Shown: piece after piece, positions 47,870 through 58,400 of the stretch | Layout: each line of letters starts with the position of its first letter | How positions within the stretch are numbered: the stretch's first letter is position 1 | Source of the DNA: Eutreptiella sp. 'Long Island Sound 2002' | Lineage: Eukaryota; Euglenozoa; Euglenophyceae; Eutreptiales; Eutreptiaceae | Assembly (NCBI GenBank): GCA_964036045.1 | Contig: OZ038383.1 | Span: forward strand, 9,750,430 to 9,814,429 | Direction: 5' to 3' | Length of the DNA: 64,000 nucleotides | Position numbers and translations under genes: made by a program | The notes under the pieces: generated by a model | Told to the model about the DNA's origin: nothing | The model's input: only the letters and a program-made list of their open reading frames with translations | Databases searched by the model: none

Positions 47870-50080
47870 AACTGGTCAATGGATTGCAAACTGGTCATTT
47901 TACCTTACAAACTGGCAATTGGAAGTTGCGCGTCATGCCCGACTTACAGGAGGTTTCCATCTCGTGTTCACCCCTACCACCAAAAGGCGGAGGTAGCTTC
48001 CACGTGATTTCCCAACCCTCCAAGCGGTTCGGCTCTTACCCACGAAGGGCAGCCCCGATCAAAGGGCACATGACAACCCACCTTGGCGGAAGGATCACCG
48101 ATTTCCAGGATGGGCTGCCCATGGAAATCGGAGTTGGGCCGAAGCCACACTCGACCATCCAAGGCCGCAGTACGTAGTACGCAGTACGTAGCCACGTAAT
48201 TGCTCTGTTGTATTCAGAATGTCACCAACCTCCATTTTGCAATCCTCAACCTACCCCCAGCCGAGTGTCGTCTTCAAGAGACCGCATGCCAGTGACTATA
48301 ATGGTTGGTGATGTGGAACATTGGTGATCTATAACCCTTTGACCTTGTGCTGATATAAAAGCAGTTTTCCAAACTTCACCAAAAAAAAAAGCAATGGTCA
48401 CCGGTAAAAAAACTGATGAAGACAATTTGTCAAATTTGCTCTCTTTGGGGTCCAACATCGCATGTGCTTGGGACAGCTTTTTTTTTTCCATGGTACTGCT
48501 GTTTTCCACCCAACAGACCAGCCTGCAAACTGCAAAACCATTGTCTGCATACACAGACTGACCACAGACAGCAACAACAGAACATCAAATCCGACATCAA
48601 TTCCGCTGCTGTTCTGTGTGAGCATGAATGTCCCGACTGAACCTTCAAAACATAAGAATACATGACGAAATTGCAGTCATTTAACCAAAATGATGGAATG
48701 GCAGATTCAATGACAAAGAGAAACATTTCAATGAAAACCATGGTGGCCAGGATTGTGCAGTCACACCCACTTCTGCTGCAGCATGAATGCGTTTAATAGA
48801 GCCCATATCTCAAACCACCAACTTGCACTTGAATTGAAATAGGACCAAGGGACCGGACACCCAGACCCACTTCTGCTGCAACATGAATGTGTTTAACAAG
48901 CACCATATCCCAAACCACCAACTTGCACTTGAATTGAGAAAAGAGCTCTCACTGGATAGGGCGTACCCCACCTCACAAACGCAATCTCAGGCAATGCAGT
49001 CACGATGGCCAGCTTCGACCAAGCACATCAACAGATCTATCCTGCTTAGCAAGCACAAGACTTTGTGACCAAGGGCGTACGTGAACATCAGGCACATACT
49101 TATGATAGGGAATGCGCTTCTACACAAATGATGTGAATTGTGGGTGTGTGGATGCGGGGGTGTGTGCTTCTCTTGGGGGGTAGCTATCTTCTCTAACCAG
49201 CAGCCCTCATTGGGACACATGTAAGTAACCACTTCCACACAAAAACATTTCAACTCAAAAACTCCAATTATGCACTACTTACGTATTTGGGTTGTGCACC
49301 TTGCTTTTCCTCCCGTACCAACTATTTGCAGAAAAAAATTGACACCCCCAACTCATGATTGTTGCTTGTTCGTATACCCCTCCCTCCCTTTGAGTAGTGG
49401 TGTGAATCTTAATCTATTTCAATCCTGTCACCGAGGTGGTGTTGTAAATAAGTAGTCAGTTTCAGTTTTTTGCGCCAGTCCAATGGGTTTGCATGTCATA
49501 GTTTGTGTGTGGCTTGCTGTTTTTGCATGCTATTTTTTCTGGTTTTGTTTGATTGCAACAGTGAGGGGATCACAGAATTTCAGCGCGTCACTTACCGCTC
49601 TGCACCTATCAAGGTAAATAGCCCTGAGTAGCCGGGGCTGGAGGAGCGCTGGCCATTCCATCCACTGTCCATCCCACAGAGTGGGGAATCTACCCATACA
49701 GGCCGTCAGGACAGCTTCAGGGTGGCGGGCAAAGCCGGGCAACTCCAGACACCCAGGTCAACCCCAGGTCTGACCTACCCTTCAGGGTGCTGCAGCCCAT
49801 GGTGTACATGAAATCCATGTTGCACTTGCGCATCGCTCAAACATCCATCAACTGCGGGCACTCCACACCCTGGATTGCAAAAGCCCACATAACACAGGAT
49901 CTAAACTACAGAGCAGCAGGCAATTTGCATTGGGCAGATTTTAATGAAAACGTACAAAGCACACATTCACATTTGAATCCCACAACGACTGTCCTGGCCA
50001 TTGATAAATCAGATCCAATTACATAGTTCATGTGCCATGATGGCCACGACTGCAAGAACCAAATAGACTTCCTTTTACGC
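47870..50080. other. Region between RepHel copy 1 and acidic-tail exon
   Basis: No gene can be supported. It contains the probable Helitron 5' region (to about 48,192), a ~72 bp direct repeat (48765-48838 and 48865-48937) and poly-T/A runs. A weak exon-like minus-strand frame at 49530-49745 contains MGRFPTLWDGQWMEWPALLQ with a GTAAGT inside; it has no recognised relative. Confidence 0.4.
48765..48937. repeat. Short direct repeat, period 100 bp
   Basis: Two copies, each beginning CCCACTTCTGCTGCA, ending near CTTGCACTTGAATTGA, with a few differences. The same pair occurs in the second duplication copy at 61,889 and 61,989. Confidence 0.7.
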
Positions 50081-50384
50081 CTAAGCCTCCCCATTTTCAG
50101 CCGCAGCGTCCGTCATCTCCGTGTCGGGTTCTGCGGCTGGAGCCTCCTCAGCAGCAGCCTCTTCAGCAACAGCCTCTTCCTCGGTGGCAGGGGCAGCCTC
50201 TTCCTCAGCAGCACCCTCTTCTGCTGGCCCGTCCTCTTTGGTTTCCTCGCCGTCCTCTGCCATGGGTTGGGCGTCCTCCTTCATCTCAGCAGGGGGCTCA
50301 GGTTTAGGTTCAGATGGCAAATCAATATGCTTTTCTTCAACCACTGTGTAACTGGCCAACCGACGGTAAAACAGTGGTGTGTTG
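50081..50384 (-). CDS. Terminal exon of a protein with Ala/Glu-rich acidic tail (copy 1)
   Basis: The exon appears to begin after an AG at 50385 and reads TPLFYRRLASYTVVEEKHID, then a Pro/Lys linker and about 60 residues almost entirely of Ala and Glu, ending ENGEA and a stop. The conserved-looking start followed by a low-complexity acidic tail suggests a genuine C-terminal exon of a host protein that I do not recognise. The exon upstream is not certain. Compared with copy 2 it reads EDAQPMAE instead of EDDEPMAE. Confidence 0.5.
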
Positions 50385-50944
50385 CTTCAGTCAGCTTGCA
50401 CACCTGTGAAAGCAAACGATGCATCAACACAAAACGACAAATGATGCATGGGCAAAGCAATTGACCAGAACAAAAACAGTAACAGACGCAAAATCGCACT
50501 TGCAGGGAGAGATTATCAATGGAACCCGTGAACGTATTTGAGGAAAACTTGGGCGTCCATTAACTGACAGGGGATTGTGTACTTCGAGGTTAGGCAACTC
50601 CATGCCCAACTGCGAGAGAAGGTTGAAAACGCACGGAAAACTTCAGGGTGATAGGTGCTGAATATCAGCAGTTGAGGTTCTACCTTTTAGGTGCCTGCAG
50701 GTCCAGGAAATCCTCAGACGAGAACGCACAAACGCATTGGCAACTGACCTGTTTCAACCAGCGGCGACACAAAAAGGGTGTAGAGGAACACCTGCACTGC
50801 GCAGCAAACTGTCCACCTCGCGTTGCGTCAACTCCCCAAGAGCATGCAGAACACCCTCAATAATATCACGTCGAATCTGCCCAGAGGCCCCCGTGGGTTT
50901 GTCAAAATATTACAATGGCACTGCCAGCCCCACATTCACGTGCA
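50385..50944 (-). other. Possible upstream exons, copy 1
   Basis: Two stretches look coding but lack clear splice sites: about 50,520-50,580 (TIPCQLMDAQVFLKYVHGFH) and 50757-50897 (DIIEGVLHALGELTQREVDS inside a frame of about 47 residues). They may be exons of the acidic-tail gene. Euglenids have non-canonical introns, which could explain the missing GT-AG signals; that is inference. Confidence 0.3.
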
Positions 50945-51133
50945 TCAGGTCTGCTTCACAATACGATATCCGCGTGCCCAGTCCTCCTCATCCTGAGCCT
51001 TTCGCTTTGCCTCTTCCTCCTCTCGCTTAGCCTTCAAATCCTTCTCCCGTTTCTTGCGGTCCTCCTCCTGCTTCGCTTTCATTTCCTCCATTTCTTTGGC
51101 TTTCGCTTCAGCTTCGGCCTTCGCACGCACCTA
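50945..51133 (-). CDS. Coiled-coil exon of unknown host protein
   Basis: After a TTTTGGTAG acceptor-like sequence, the frame reads VRAKAEAEAKAKEMEEMKAK, continuing as a highly charged helix and ending in DWARGYRIVKQT and a stop. Strongly biased Lys/Glu composition predicts a coiled coil. It could be an exon of the same gene as the acidic tail or a separate gene; no family is recognised. Confidence 0.45.
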
Positions 51134-51986
51134 CCAAAAGCAGGGAAGTGACAGCCCTTCACAAACACTGTGCGTGGATGCACCGTCGCATCCTGGAGGC
51201 TGGATGATGCGTGTACATGGCGTTAGCGCAAATCACAGTCGATTCCCCCTTCCACTTGCACCCCTTTTCTCTTCTTCACCTCCTCTCACCCATTTGGTGA
51301 ACAAGGGACCATGAGAAGCAAACTTGTGGACTTACGTGCTGTTGATTTCTATTCCAAACCCGATTTCCATGTGCAACCCATGTATCCAAAGAGGAAGAAG
51401 GCATGCATTTTCGAAGTTCAGTCACATTGACATGAACCCTTTTTCGGTCTTCGCTAGGGCAAGAAGGAATCGCTACTTGCTTAGATGAGTCCGAGCTTCC
51501 ACATTTCCCTCCAAGCCATCACTGGAAAAATTGGCAACGACGAAAAAAGTTATCAAGCTACAAATCCGGTCGATACCTGAGTCCATGTTGGGAAGGTTTG
51601 CAAACTTGACGCATTTGATGGGGCCTATGCTAACTTGTTAGTTGAACGACTCCGATGGCCCACTGGGAGACATTTGAAACAAACGCACGACACCTTGTTG
51701 CTGTTGATTATTTTTTCGTTGAACTTGCCCTTCGAAAAAGCTCTTCCTTTGCAACAGTGACCTGGAATGTAGTGGGACACGATACACAGGCTGCTCGACA
51801 GCAGGTGCAAATCAGACCACTACGGTGCGCAACCTACCTTCTTTTTCACGGTCTTCTTGACCATCTCCTTCACAGTCTTCATGACCTTCTGTACCTTCTG
51901 TACCTTCGGTACTTATCGACAGGTTTCGCATCGTCCTTGACATACCTTCAGAGCAACATAACGCGTGCACTCTGAACCGCTATTGT
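51134..51986 (-). other. Gap between coiled-coil exon and kinase exons
   Basis: No exon can be supported. A basic stretch reading VKKTVKEMVKKTVKKK at about 51,840-51,890 is followed by a GTAGGT donor-like site and may be coding. Confidence 0.3.
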
Positions 51987-52430
51987 TCAAACGATCCCTG
52001 TGACCGACCGACGTTCAAAATTTTTCAAGTTCTTGGTGATATCAGGTATGGTCTGATCCATCGTGTTATTGACGATCCATTGATGGTTCAACGCTTGTTC
52101 CGGCGTGTAGCGTTTGTTCGGATCAACCAGAAGCAGCCTCCGCACCACATCTTTCGCATCCTGTGGACGCAGTGGAGATGTGAGCAAACCTCAACCTCAT
52201 CTCCTGTGCGTGAACGTACCTGTGCGTTCACCAAAATGCACTCGCACACTGATTGGCATGCAGGGCGAAACCGTGGACAAGCGTCACTTGTGGCAGACAT
52301 ACCTCTGAAATGGAATCCCAGGGCGGAGAAGGGAACGAATAGTTTCCGCTTGTAATGGAAGCAAACACCGCAGGTATACATTCGTCGAAGAAAGGGCAGA
52401 ACCCACAGAGCAAAACGTACAGAACCACGC
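51987..52430 (-). CDS. CAMK-type protein kinase, C-lobe fragment (two exons)
   Basis: Exon 52303-52430 begins after TCTTGCAG and encodes VVLYVLLCGFCPFFDE and on to PPWDSISE (kinase subdomains IX-X). An intron of 142 bp (52161-52302, GTATGT...CCACAG) follows in phase 0. Exon 51987-52160 encodes DAKDVVRRLLLVDPNKRYTP and NHQWI (subdomain XI with its invariant Arg), then a short tail to a stop. The pattern is that of Ca2+/calmodulin-dependent or related kinases. The N-lobe and catalytic loop are not present: upstream sequence switches to a repeated segment at about 52,467. It is therefore a partial gene, possibly a pseudogene, or its 5' exons have been displaced. Confidence 0.75.
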
Positions 52431-52466
52431 CTGCAAGACGACAAGAAAACAGGTGCTTCGCAACCG

Positions 52467-53061
52467 AGAACACACTGTTTGTTCGATACCTGCGGCCGCG
52501 CATCACAAAGGCAGGATCAAACCACGACGATCGCTTTCAGGTCAAAACGACGGGAAGTCACCGGCTCAAGCTGCGAACAACACAACTCGAAACAACACCT
52601 GATCATCTGTCTCCTTCTTCTTCTTCCGAAGGGTCTTCAGCACTTTTTTGGCATTCAAGAAGCTCAACATTTCGATTACGGTCACTGTTACAAAAGAGGT
52701 AGAAAGAATGGTTTTCAACATGTGTTACATGTTTGTTTTTTCTCAATTGTTCATTCTAACCAAATCAAAATCTAAATCTAAAAATCTTCACTGAGTGACG
52801 TGTTGCCCGCCATAGCATGCATCATCAGTCATTGTCATCATTGGACTGCATCACTACCCATCAAGTGCATCAGAACGCTTGACCGGGCGGTTTGCGGACC
52901 GGCCGGATCCGTTACCGCCTGCAGCAAAACCCTAAATGCTGCGCACAGTATCAGCATTCAAAAAACAAAAGTACATTTGCAATTCTAAAATTCCCAGACA
53001 TCGCATTTGCAATTCCAAAACGCAAATCCAAACTGCATTTGCAAATCCAAAATTTCCACAG
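52467..53061 (-). repeat. Host-derived repeated segment with exon-like stretch
   Basis: Nearly identical to 11925-12491. On the minus strand 52599-52670 encodes MLSFLNAKKVLKTLRKKKKE followed by TDDQ, preceded by TTTTGTAACAG and followed by GTGTTG, so it may be a first exon. Its distance to the kinase exon (about 170 bp) leaves no room for the kinase N-lobe. The right part is A-rich with TTTGCAATTC-type short repeats and joins S sequence at about 53,061. Confidence 0.6.
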
Positions 53062-53199
53062 GGAGCACTCGCGCGCGCCAGCAGCAGCGTGCACAATTGG
53101 GAGGATTTTTTGAGGATTTTTTTGGTATGACGAACGACGACGACGACAAACGACGACGACGACGAACGAACCATAGCACAATTAAATACATTAAGATAA
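53062..53199. repeat. Right half of an S unit
   Basis: Begins at CGCGCGCGCCAGCAG and ends before CTAG, with CGA microsatellite and a duplicated GGATTTTTT. The left half is replaced by the host-derived segment. Confidence 0.7.
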
Positions 53200-53662
53200 C
53201 TAGTGCGAATGCCCGCGCTTGAAGCGCGGGCCATATCACCATATCACCATAGCACCATATCTCACACTGCACCGCATTTCACATACCCAATACAACACAC
53301 CTCATGTCCCGTACCTCATAACCCGTGCCACATGACTCAGGTCTCAAACATCATATCCCGTACTCTATGAGTGAAATTTACCCCTCCTAAACTGTACTCT
53401 GACACCACATTTGATACCGCAATTCGCATAATCCATATTTCCAAACACATCACCCATACCTCACACTGTGTACAACATACCGCATATCCCGTACCTCGTA
53501 TCCCGTACCTCATGACTCATGTCTCAAACCTCATATCCCGTACTCTATCAAACATCATATCCCGTACTCTATAAGTGAAATATACTCCTCCTAAGCTGTA
53601 ATCTGACACCACATTTGACACCGCGATTCGCATATTCCATATTTCCAAACACATCACCCATG
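53200..53662 (-). mobile_element. Non-autonomous Helitron H9
   Basis: CTAG at 53200-53203, hairpin intact, satellite monomers. No 5' end: it is interrupted by H10 after CACATCACCCATG. Confidence 0.65.
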
Positions 53663-54020
53663 CTAGTGCGAATGCCCGCGCTTGAAGCGCGGGCCATATC
53701 ACCATATCACCATAGCACCATATCTCACACTGCACCGCATTTCACATACCCAATACAACACACCCCATGTCCCGTACCTCATATCCCGTACCTCATGACT
53801 CATGTCTCAAACATCATATCCCGTACTCTATGAGTGAAATATACCCCTCCTAAGCTGTACTCTGACACCACATTTGACAACGCGATTCGCATATTCCATA
53901 TTTCCAAACACATCACCCATACCTCACACTGTGTACAACATACCGCATATCCCGTACCTCGTATCCCGTACCTCATGACTCATGTCTCAAACCTCATATC
54001 CAGTACTCTATAAGCGAGAG
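53663..54020 (-). mobile_element. Non-autonomous Helitron H10
   Basis: CTAG at 53663-53666, hairpin intact, one full monomer, 5' end CTCTCGCTTATAG. It sits inside or next to a satellite monomer of H9, without S. Confidence 0.65.
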
Positions 54021-54312
54021 CGCCACTGCTGCCTGTTGGCTAAAATCGCCAAAAGTCAACAGGCGGGATTATTCGTGCAGATACCCGGATAATCGATTGT
54101 GCAGTACATACAGGTTTTCAAAACACACGATTCCATGATTTCAGATCGATTTCTCGTGCCAGAAATCGAAATCGCAAATCCGCCAGATGCCATTTGACGG
54201 GCACGCGCGCGCGCCAGCAGCAGCGTGCACGATTGGGAGGATTTTTTGGGTATGACGAACGACGACGACGACGACGACGAACAACGAACGTCCATAGCAC
54301 AATTAAATATAA
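54021..54312. repeat. S unit next to autonomous Helitron copy 2
   Basis: Typical S unit with a CGA microsatellite, ending AATTAAATATAA. Confidence 0.75.
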
Positions 54313-55205
54313 CTAGTGTAAATGTCCGCGCTTGAAGCGCGGGCCGTACCGACAACAGGGCAGCTGTACTCATGAATTTGGCCCCTTGGAGGAATCCGTA
54401 CCTTTCGTTGAATGGAGTGTTGCAAATAGATTTTGACCACGTTGCAAAGTGCAACATCTATTAGGTGCACGCAAAACACTTCTAATGGGCATTATCCTTT
54501 TTGCGGTAAAGTATTTGCTGTTTTCATGTTTGTAGCATTCTAGCTAACGAATTTTGAAAAAAAAAAGTAATGAGGAACACAGTTTAAAGGCACCTCGTAA
54601 CGCCGCCTCCTTCAATTGTACTTGGAAGTTTTTGAGGCTTTGAAAATTGACGGGCTTATAGTAGCAAGCCATTGCTCTTTAGGAGAATCTGAAAAGAATT
54701 ATGACCAACGTCCTTACCCGAAGGGAATGAAGGTGTTTACCAGACACAATGTGGCAAATAATTGCGTTTGAAAATTGTTTTGCTATTTAATGGGACGAAA
54801 CATATTTTCAGGCAAATAGACCCTTGACAATATTCACTTTGGAGGCAAGTTCACCCACACACCAACAGGAATGCCAACGGACAATAGCTACATGAAAGTT
54901 GAATCTCGCATCATACAAGGTTCAAAGCGTTTGCCTACTTGCTGGCGTCGCCCCAAGCACATGTTCCTAAACTAACACGGCTTGTACGGCATAATGTACA
55001 TTGTCAGCGGGTGCGCCGTTAGGGATAGAGGTTGACTTAGCACCAAAGTTGTGGTTAGGGTTAGGGCAAGGGTCAAGGTGAGGATTGGTTTCAAATATAT
55101 GTAGAAAACGGTTGGTTTCAGATGTAAATGGAACGTGAACAAGACACACGCCGGTGTCGAGTGGAGCCACACGTCATCCAGCAAGGCAACGGACGACGGC
55201 CGAAA

Positions 55206-55404
55206 TCAAGAAAAAATTTCAGACCATACAATGTTCGGAGTGTTTGCTTCCTTAGTTACATCCCCCCAAGCACCTTCCCCTAAAATGACGCGAACGCCAC
55301 GGCGTGAGGTAACCCGGGAAAAGCCAACATATAGCTGTCCATGGGCAAAAACAGGATTCTCCAAGAGCAACCCCAACCTTTCAAACGACTGCCCTTGGGA
55401 ACGA
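55206..55404 (-). pseudogene. Out-of-frame RepHel C terminus, copy 2
   Basis: The rest of the helicase (TINRSQGQSFERLGLLLENP and GFSRV) is readable in the frame displaced by the extra A at about 55,420, ending at the same stop as copy 1. Confidence 0.88.
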
Positions 55405-58400
55405 TTAATCGTCAAGGCGAAAAGCCAACTTTATTGGAAATTGTCGCCTAATAAATCTGATCGACAACATTTCAGAATCACCACACGTCAAATTGATGCG
55501 TGGAATGAGCACAACGTTTCCTTTTCGGGAACCTGAGACAATTTCTGCTTGGATGTTGAAATCCAGGCACTTTGTTACCAACAAGCGTGTTCCATTCATC
55601 AACCCCTCCGTACGGTTGAGATTGCGCAGTAGAATGACAGGGGCCCCCACCTTAAGCTTGAGCTCGTGACGTGCCATGCCCGGAGGCCCAAGCTTGTTCA
55701 AGAGTTCCGGAGGATAGGTAGCTGCATCTTCTTGGCAATCGGCACCAAAATAGTCCGCACTAATATAAAGAAACTCCTCTCCTGGCAAGCTCTGCAGCGC
55801 CGCTTCGTTGATAGTGTTGGTTTCTTGATTTCGGGGTGCCAGGATACAACCAGACATAAATTCCTTCTTGCTCATGGTTGGAAAGACGTGGTTTACCAGT
55901 GGCCAGGGGTCATCGCTTCGGATCAACATGTCTTCTGGTATGGGCAACGGATTGTCGATGGTGTCCTCCCCAACAGATAGCAACCAGCGTGCAAACTCAC
56001 GGGTCTCGTCATCGTCAACTTGAGAAGTGCCTCGCACCCGAATATTGGTCGTCAATTCGAGTGTTTTGAAATAGGGCCAGAGGTAGGATTTCTTGAGGGT
56101 AGCTGCTATCACGGCCGCTCGAGAGCCACGAGGTACAACAGGCAAAATTTGCCTCCAATCCCCCGTCATGACGACGGTCTTGCCCCCGAAGGGAACAAGT
56201 CGCAGTGCTTCATCATTGGCACCCATGATATCTTTGAGCAATTCATCCAATACACGGAAGCAATCGTTGTCTGCCATGGGAGCCTCATCCCACACAATGA
56301 GTTGGGACTCATGAAGTTCCGCGGCACGTTTGCTCTCCACGGGAATGGATGATGTTCCGCCCTTTTGCGGCGAAATACCAAAAGCTGAGTGTGCAGTTGA
56401 ACCATCATCCAAAAGAAGAGAAGCGATGCCACTTGAGGCAACCGCAATCGCCCGTCGTCCCTGACTCCGTACATAGGCCAACATTAAATTGTTCACGTAA
56501 GTCTTTCCGCAACCACCGCAACTCAAAATAAAGAAGCACTTTGCGTCGTTGTTGTCCAAATGTGTACTCGCAGTGACCTGGTCGTAGATGTTGCGTTGCT
56601 GCTCTGTCAAGGTTCGCACACCATCCTCAACAACACGTCGCAAGTGTGCAACATCATACCCTTCATCGTGACCGCCAGGCTTATGGGACATTGCACTGGG
56701 CACTGGAAACGGCATAGAAGGAAACGAGCGAAGAGAAAGTCCTTGCTTTTGCAGCATGCCCTCGACCCGCAATAGGGCTTCATTCACAATCTCGGCATGC
56801 GTTGGCTCGTTTTGTGCGCCAGGATGTGTACGTTGCCAATTCCAACGAATGTCGCTGATGAACTCTTCCTCGTACTTTAACCACAGCTTGTAGGGATCTT
56901 TTGGGGAGTTGTACTCCAAGATGGTGCAAAAAAGAAGTCGTAGTCGGCCGGATTTGTAGTACATTTTTGCCTCGTTCAGACATTGTTCCCACTCGGTGTC
57001 ATCTTCTAGAAGGCCGCGACGTACGCATGCTTCTTGAAAAGTGGCACATAGGCTGCCGTTAACGGTACGCAAATCTTGAAAAGAGGTTGCACCAGCAACA
57101 TGGTGTAACAATAGTCGAAGAAAGTATACTTCGCCCGCATTCGGGAGCACAAAGTACATGCGACCAATTACCGTGTTTAGTCCTCTCTTCCGAATTTTCC
57201 ATTGTTTGGTCTTTGCATCATACGTGAACCGCTCGGCATAGTCGGTGTACAGCAAGTGCTTACCGAAGGCATGATCCGGCTTGGCGTTGGACTTCAACCA
57301 AGCGGTCAGTGGTGTGTCGGGGGGTCCATCTCCAACGATGTCAGTAAGATGTTGTTGGTCGTGCCATCGAACGTGCTGCTGGTTTTCTAAATGAACTGGT
57401 AGCCGCAATACCGCGGGAAATTGCTCATGTAAGTCAAATGCCAATAGTCTCCACACTCCTTCAGATGTGCAAATGTACCGGCCCTCCACGAACTCCACCA
57501 CTTCGTTGACTTGATCGTCTCGTAGGGTAGCGTCTCCCCGGTCAAACCCCTTGTAAATATACTCGTGCAAGTATTTGATAGCCGCAAGTGAGGCACAGTA
57601 CTCCACGTTGATGTGGCAGGCATATTTTCTGGCCAACGCACGCACATGTGGAACCACCCAACGATTATCAAGTTCATGCCCCCTGCATGTTATAGTGCGG
57701 CCGTTGTTGCGACGGCGATAAAGAGGATATCCATTCTCGCTGTTCGTGGTCACATCTTGAAATTCCTTCGGGTACCGATTCTTACAATGTCCATCCTTCA
57801 TGCATGCACAGTTCGGGTCGAGGGAACCGCATGGACCGTGCATGTAGCATTTTGCAATAATCTCGTACAGCTCCGGGTCCTCATCCTCGTCTGGAATCTC
57901 AGCACAAATGACGGAATCATAATCGTCAGGTGTGAGCAATTTGTAGCCGGCGGCAAAGATAACCAGGATATGTGCATGTGGTAGCCCGCGTTTTTGAAAT
58001 TCGATGACATACATGTGGCCGACTGTGCGACCAAGACAGCCATCCTTCAGAAGGTCTTCTAACAAAGACTGCAGCTTCAGCTTGAAAACGCGGGTAATCA
58101 AATCGGGACGATCATTTGGTTTTTGTCCTGGCAGTAGAGCGGCCTCCACCTCCGGCCAATTGGGATTGGCTGTCATGGTAATGAACAGGTCTGCCTTGCC
58201 CCGTTTGCTACAAATAGCAATCCCATCCTGAAAAGCGGCATGAAGAGCGCGCGGACTCCCGCCAAAAGAGCTGGGCAAAATTACCCGCTTTCCAACGGAT
58301 GAAGCGTCGCGATCACCTTTTTTGGTGGCATCTTCAACACCCGAATACAAATGTGTGCGCAATTTGGACTGGTTCTGGGAGACATATTGCAAGCGTTGAG

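Larger units (their letters stand above)
41188..48192 (-). mobile_element. Autonomous Helitron, copy 1
   Basis: On the minus strand the element ends with the hairpin TCCGCGCTTCAAGCGCGGA, then CATTTACA and CTAG (41188-41191), followed by T. It encodes RepHel (42082-47869). The 890 bp between the gene and the 3' end hold no gene and include two TTAGGG units. The 5' end is not certain: I see no TCTCTCGC end as in the H elements. A short repeat block, GCAGTACGTAGTACGCAGTA (48168-48192), marks a plausible limit. Confidence 0.8.
41188..54312. repeat. Tandem duplication, first copy (13.12 kb)
   Basis: The unit runs from the CTAG of Helitron copy 1 to the CTAG of copy 2 and repeats at an offset of 13,124-13,125 bp. 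The offset changes only at the poly-A run (41,43x) and at the two frameshift sites. Copies are nearly identical through coding, intergenic and host-exon sequence. Confidence 0.92.
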
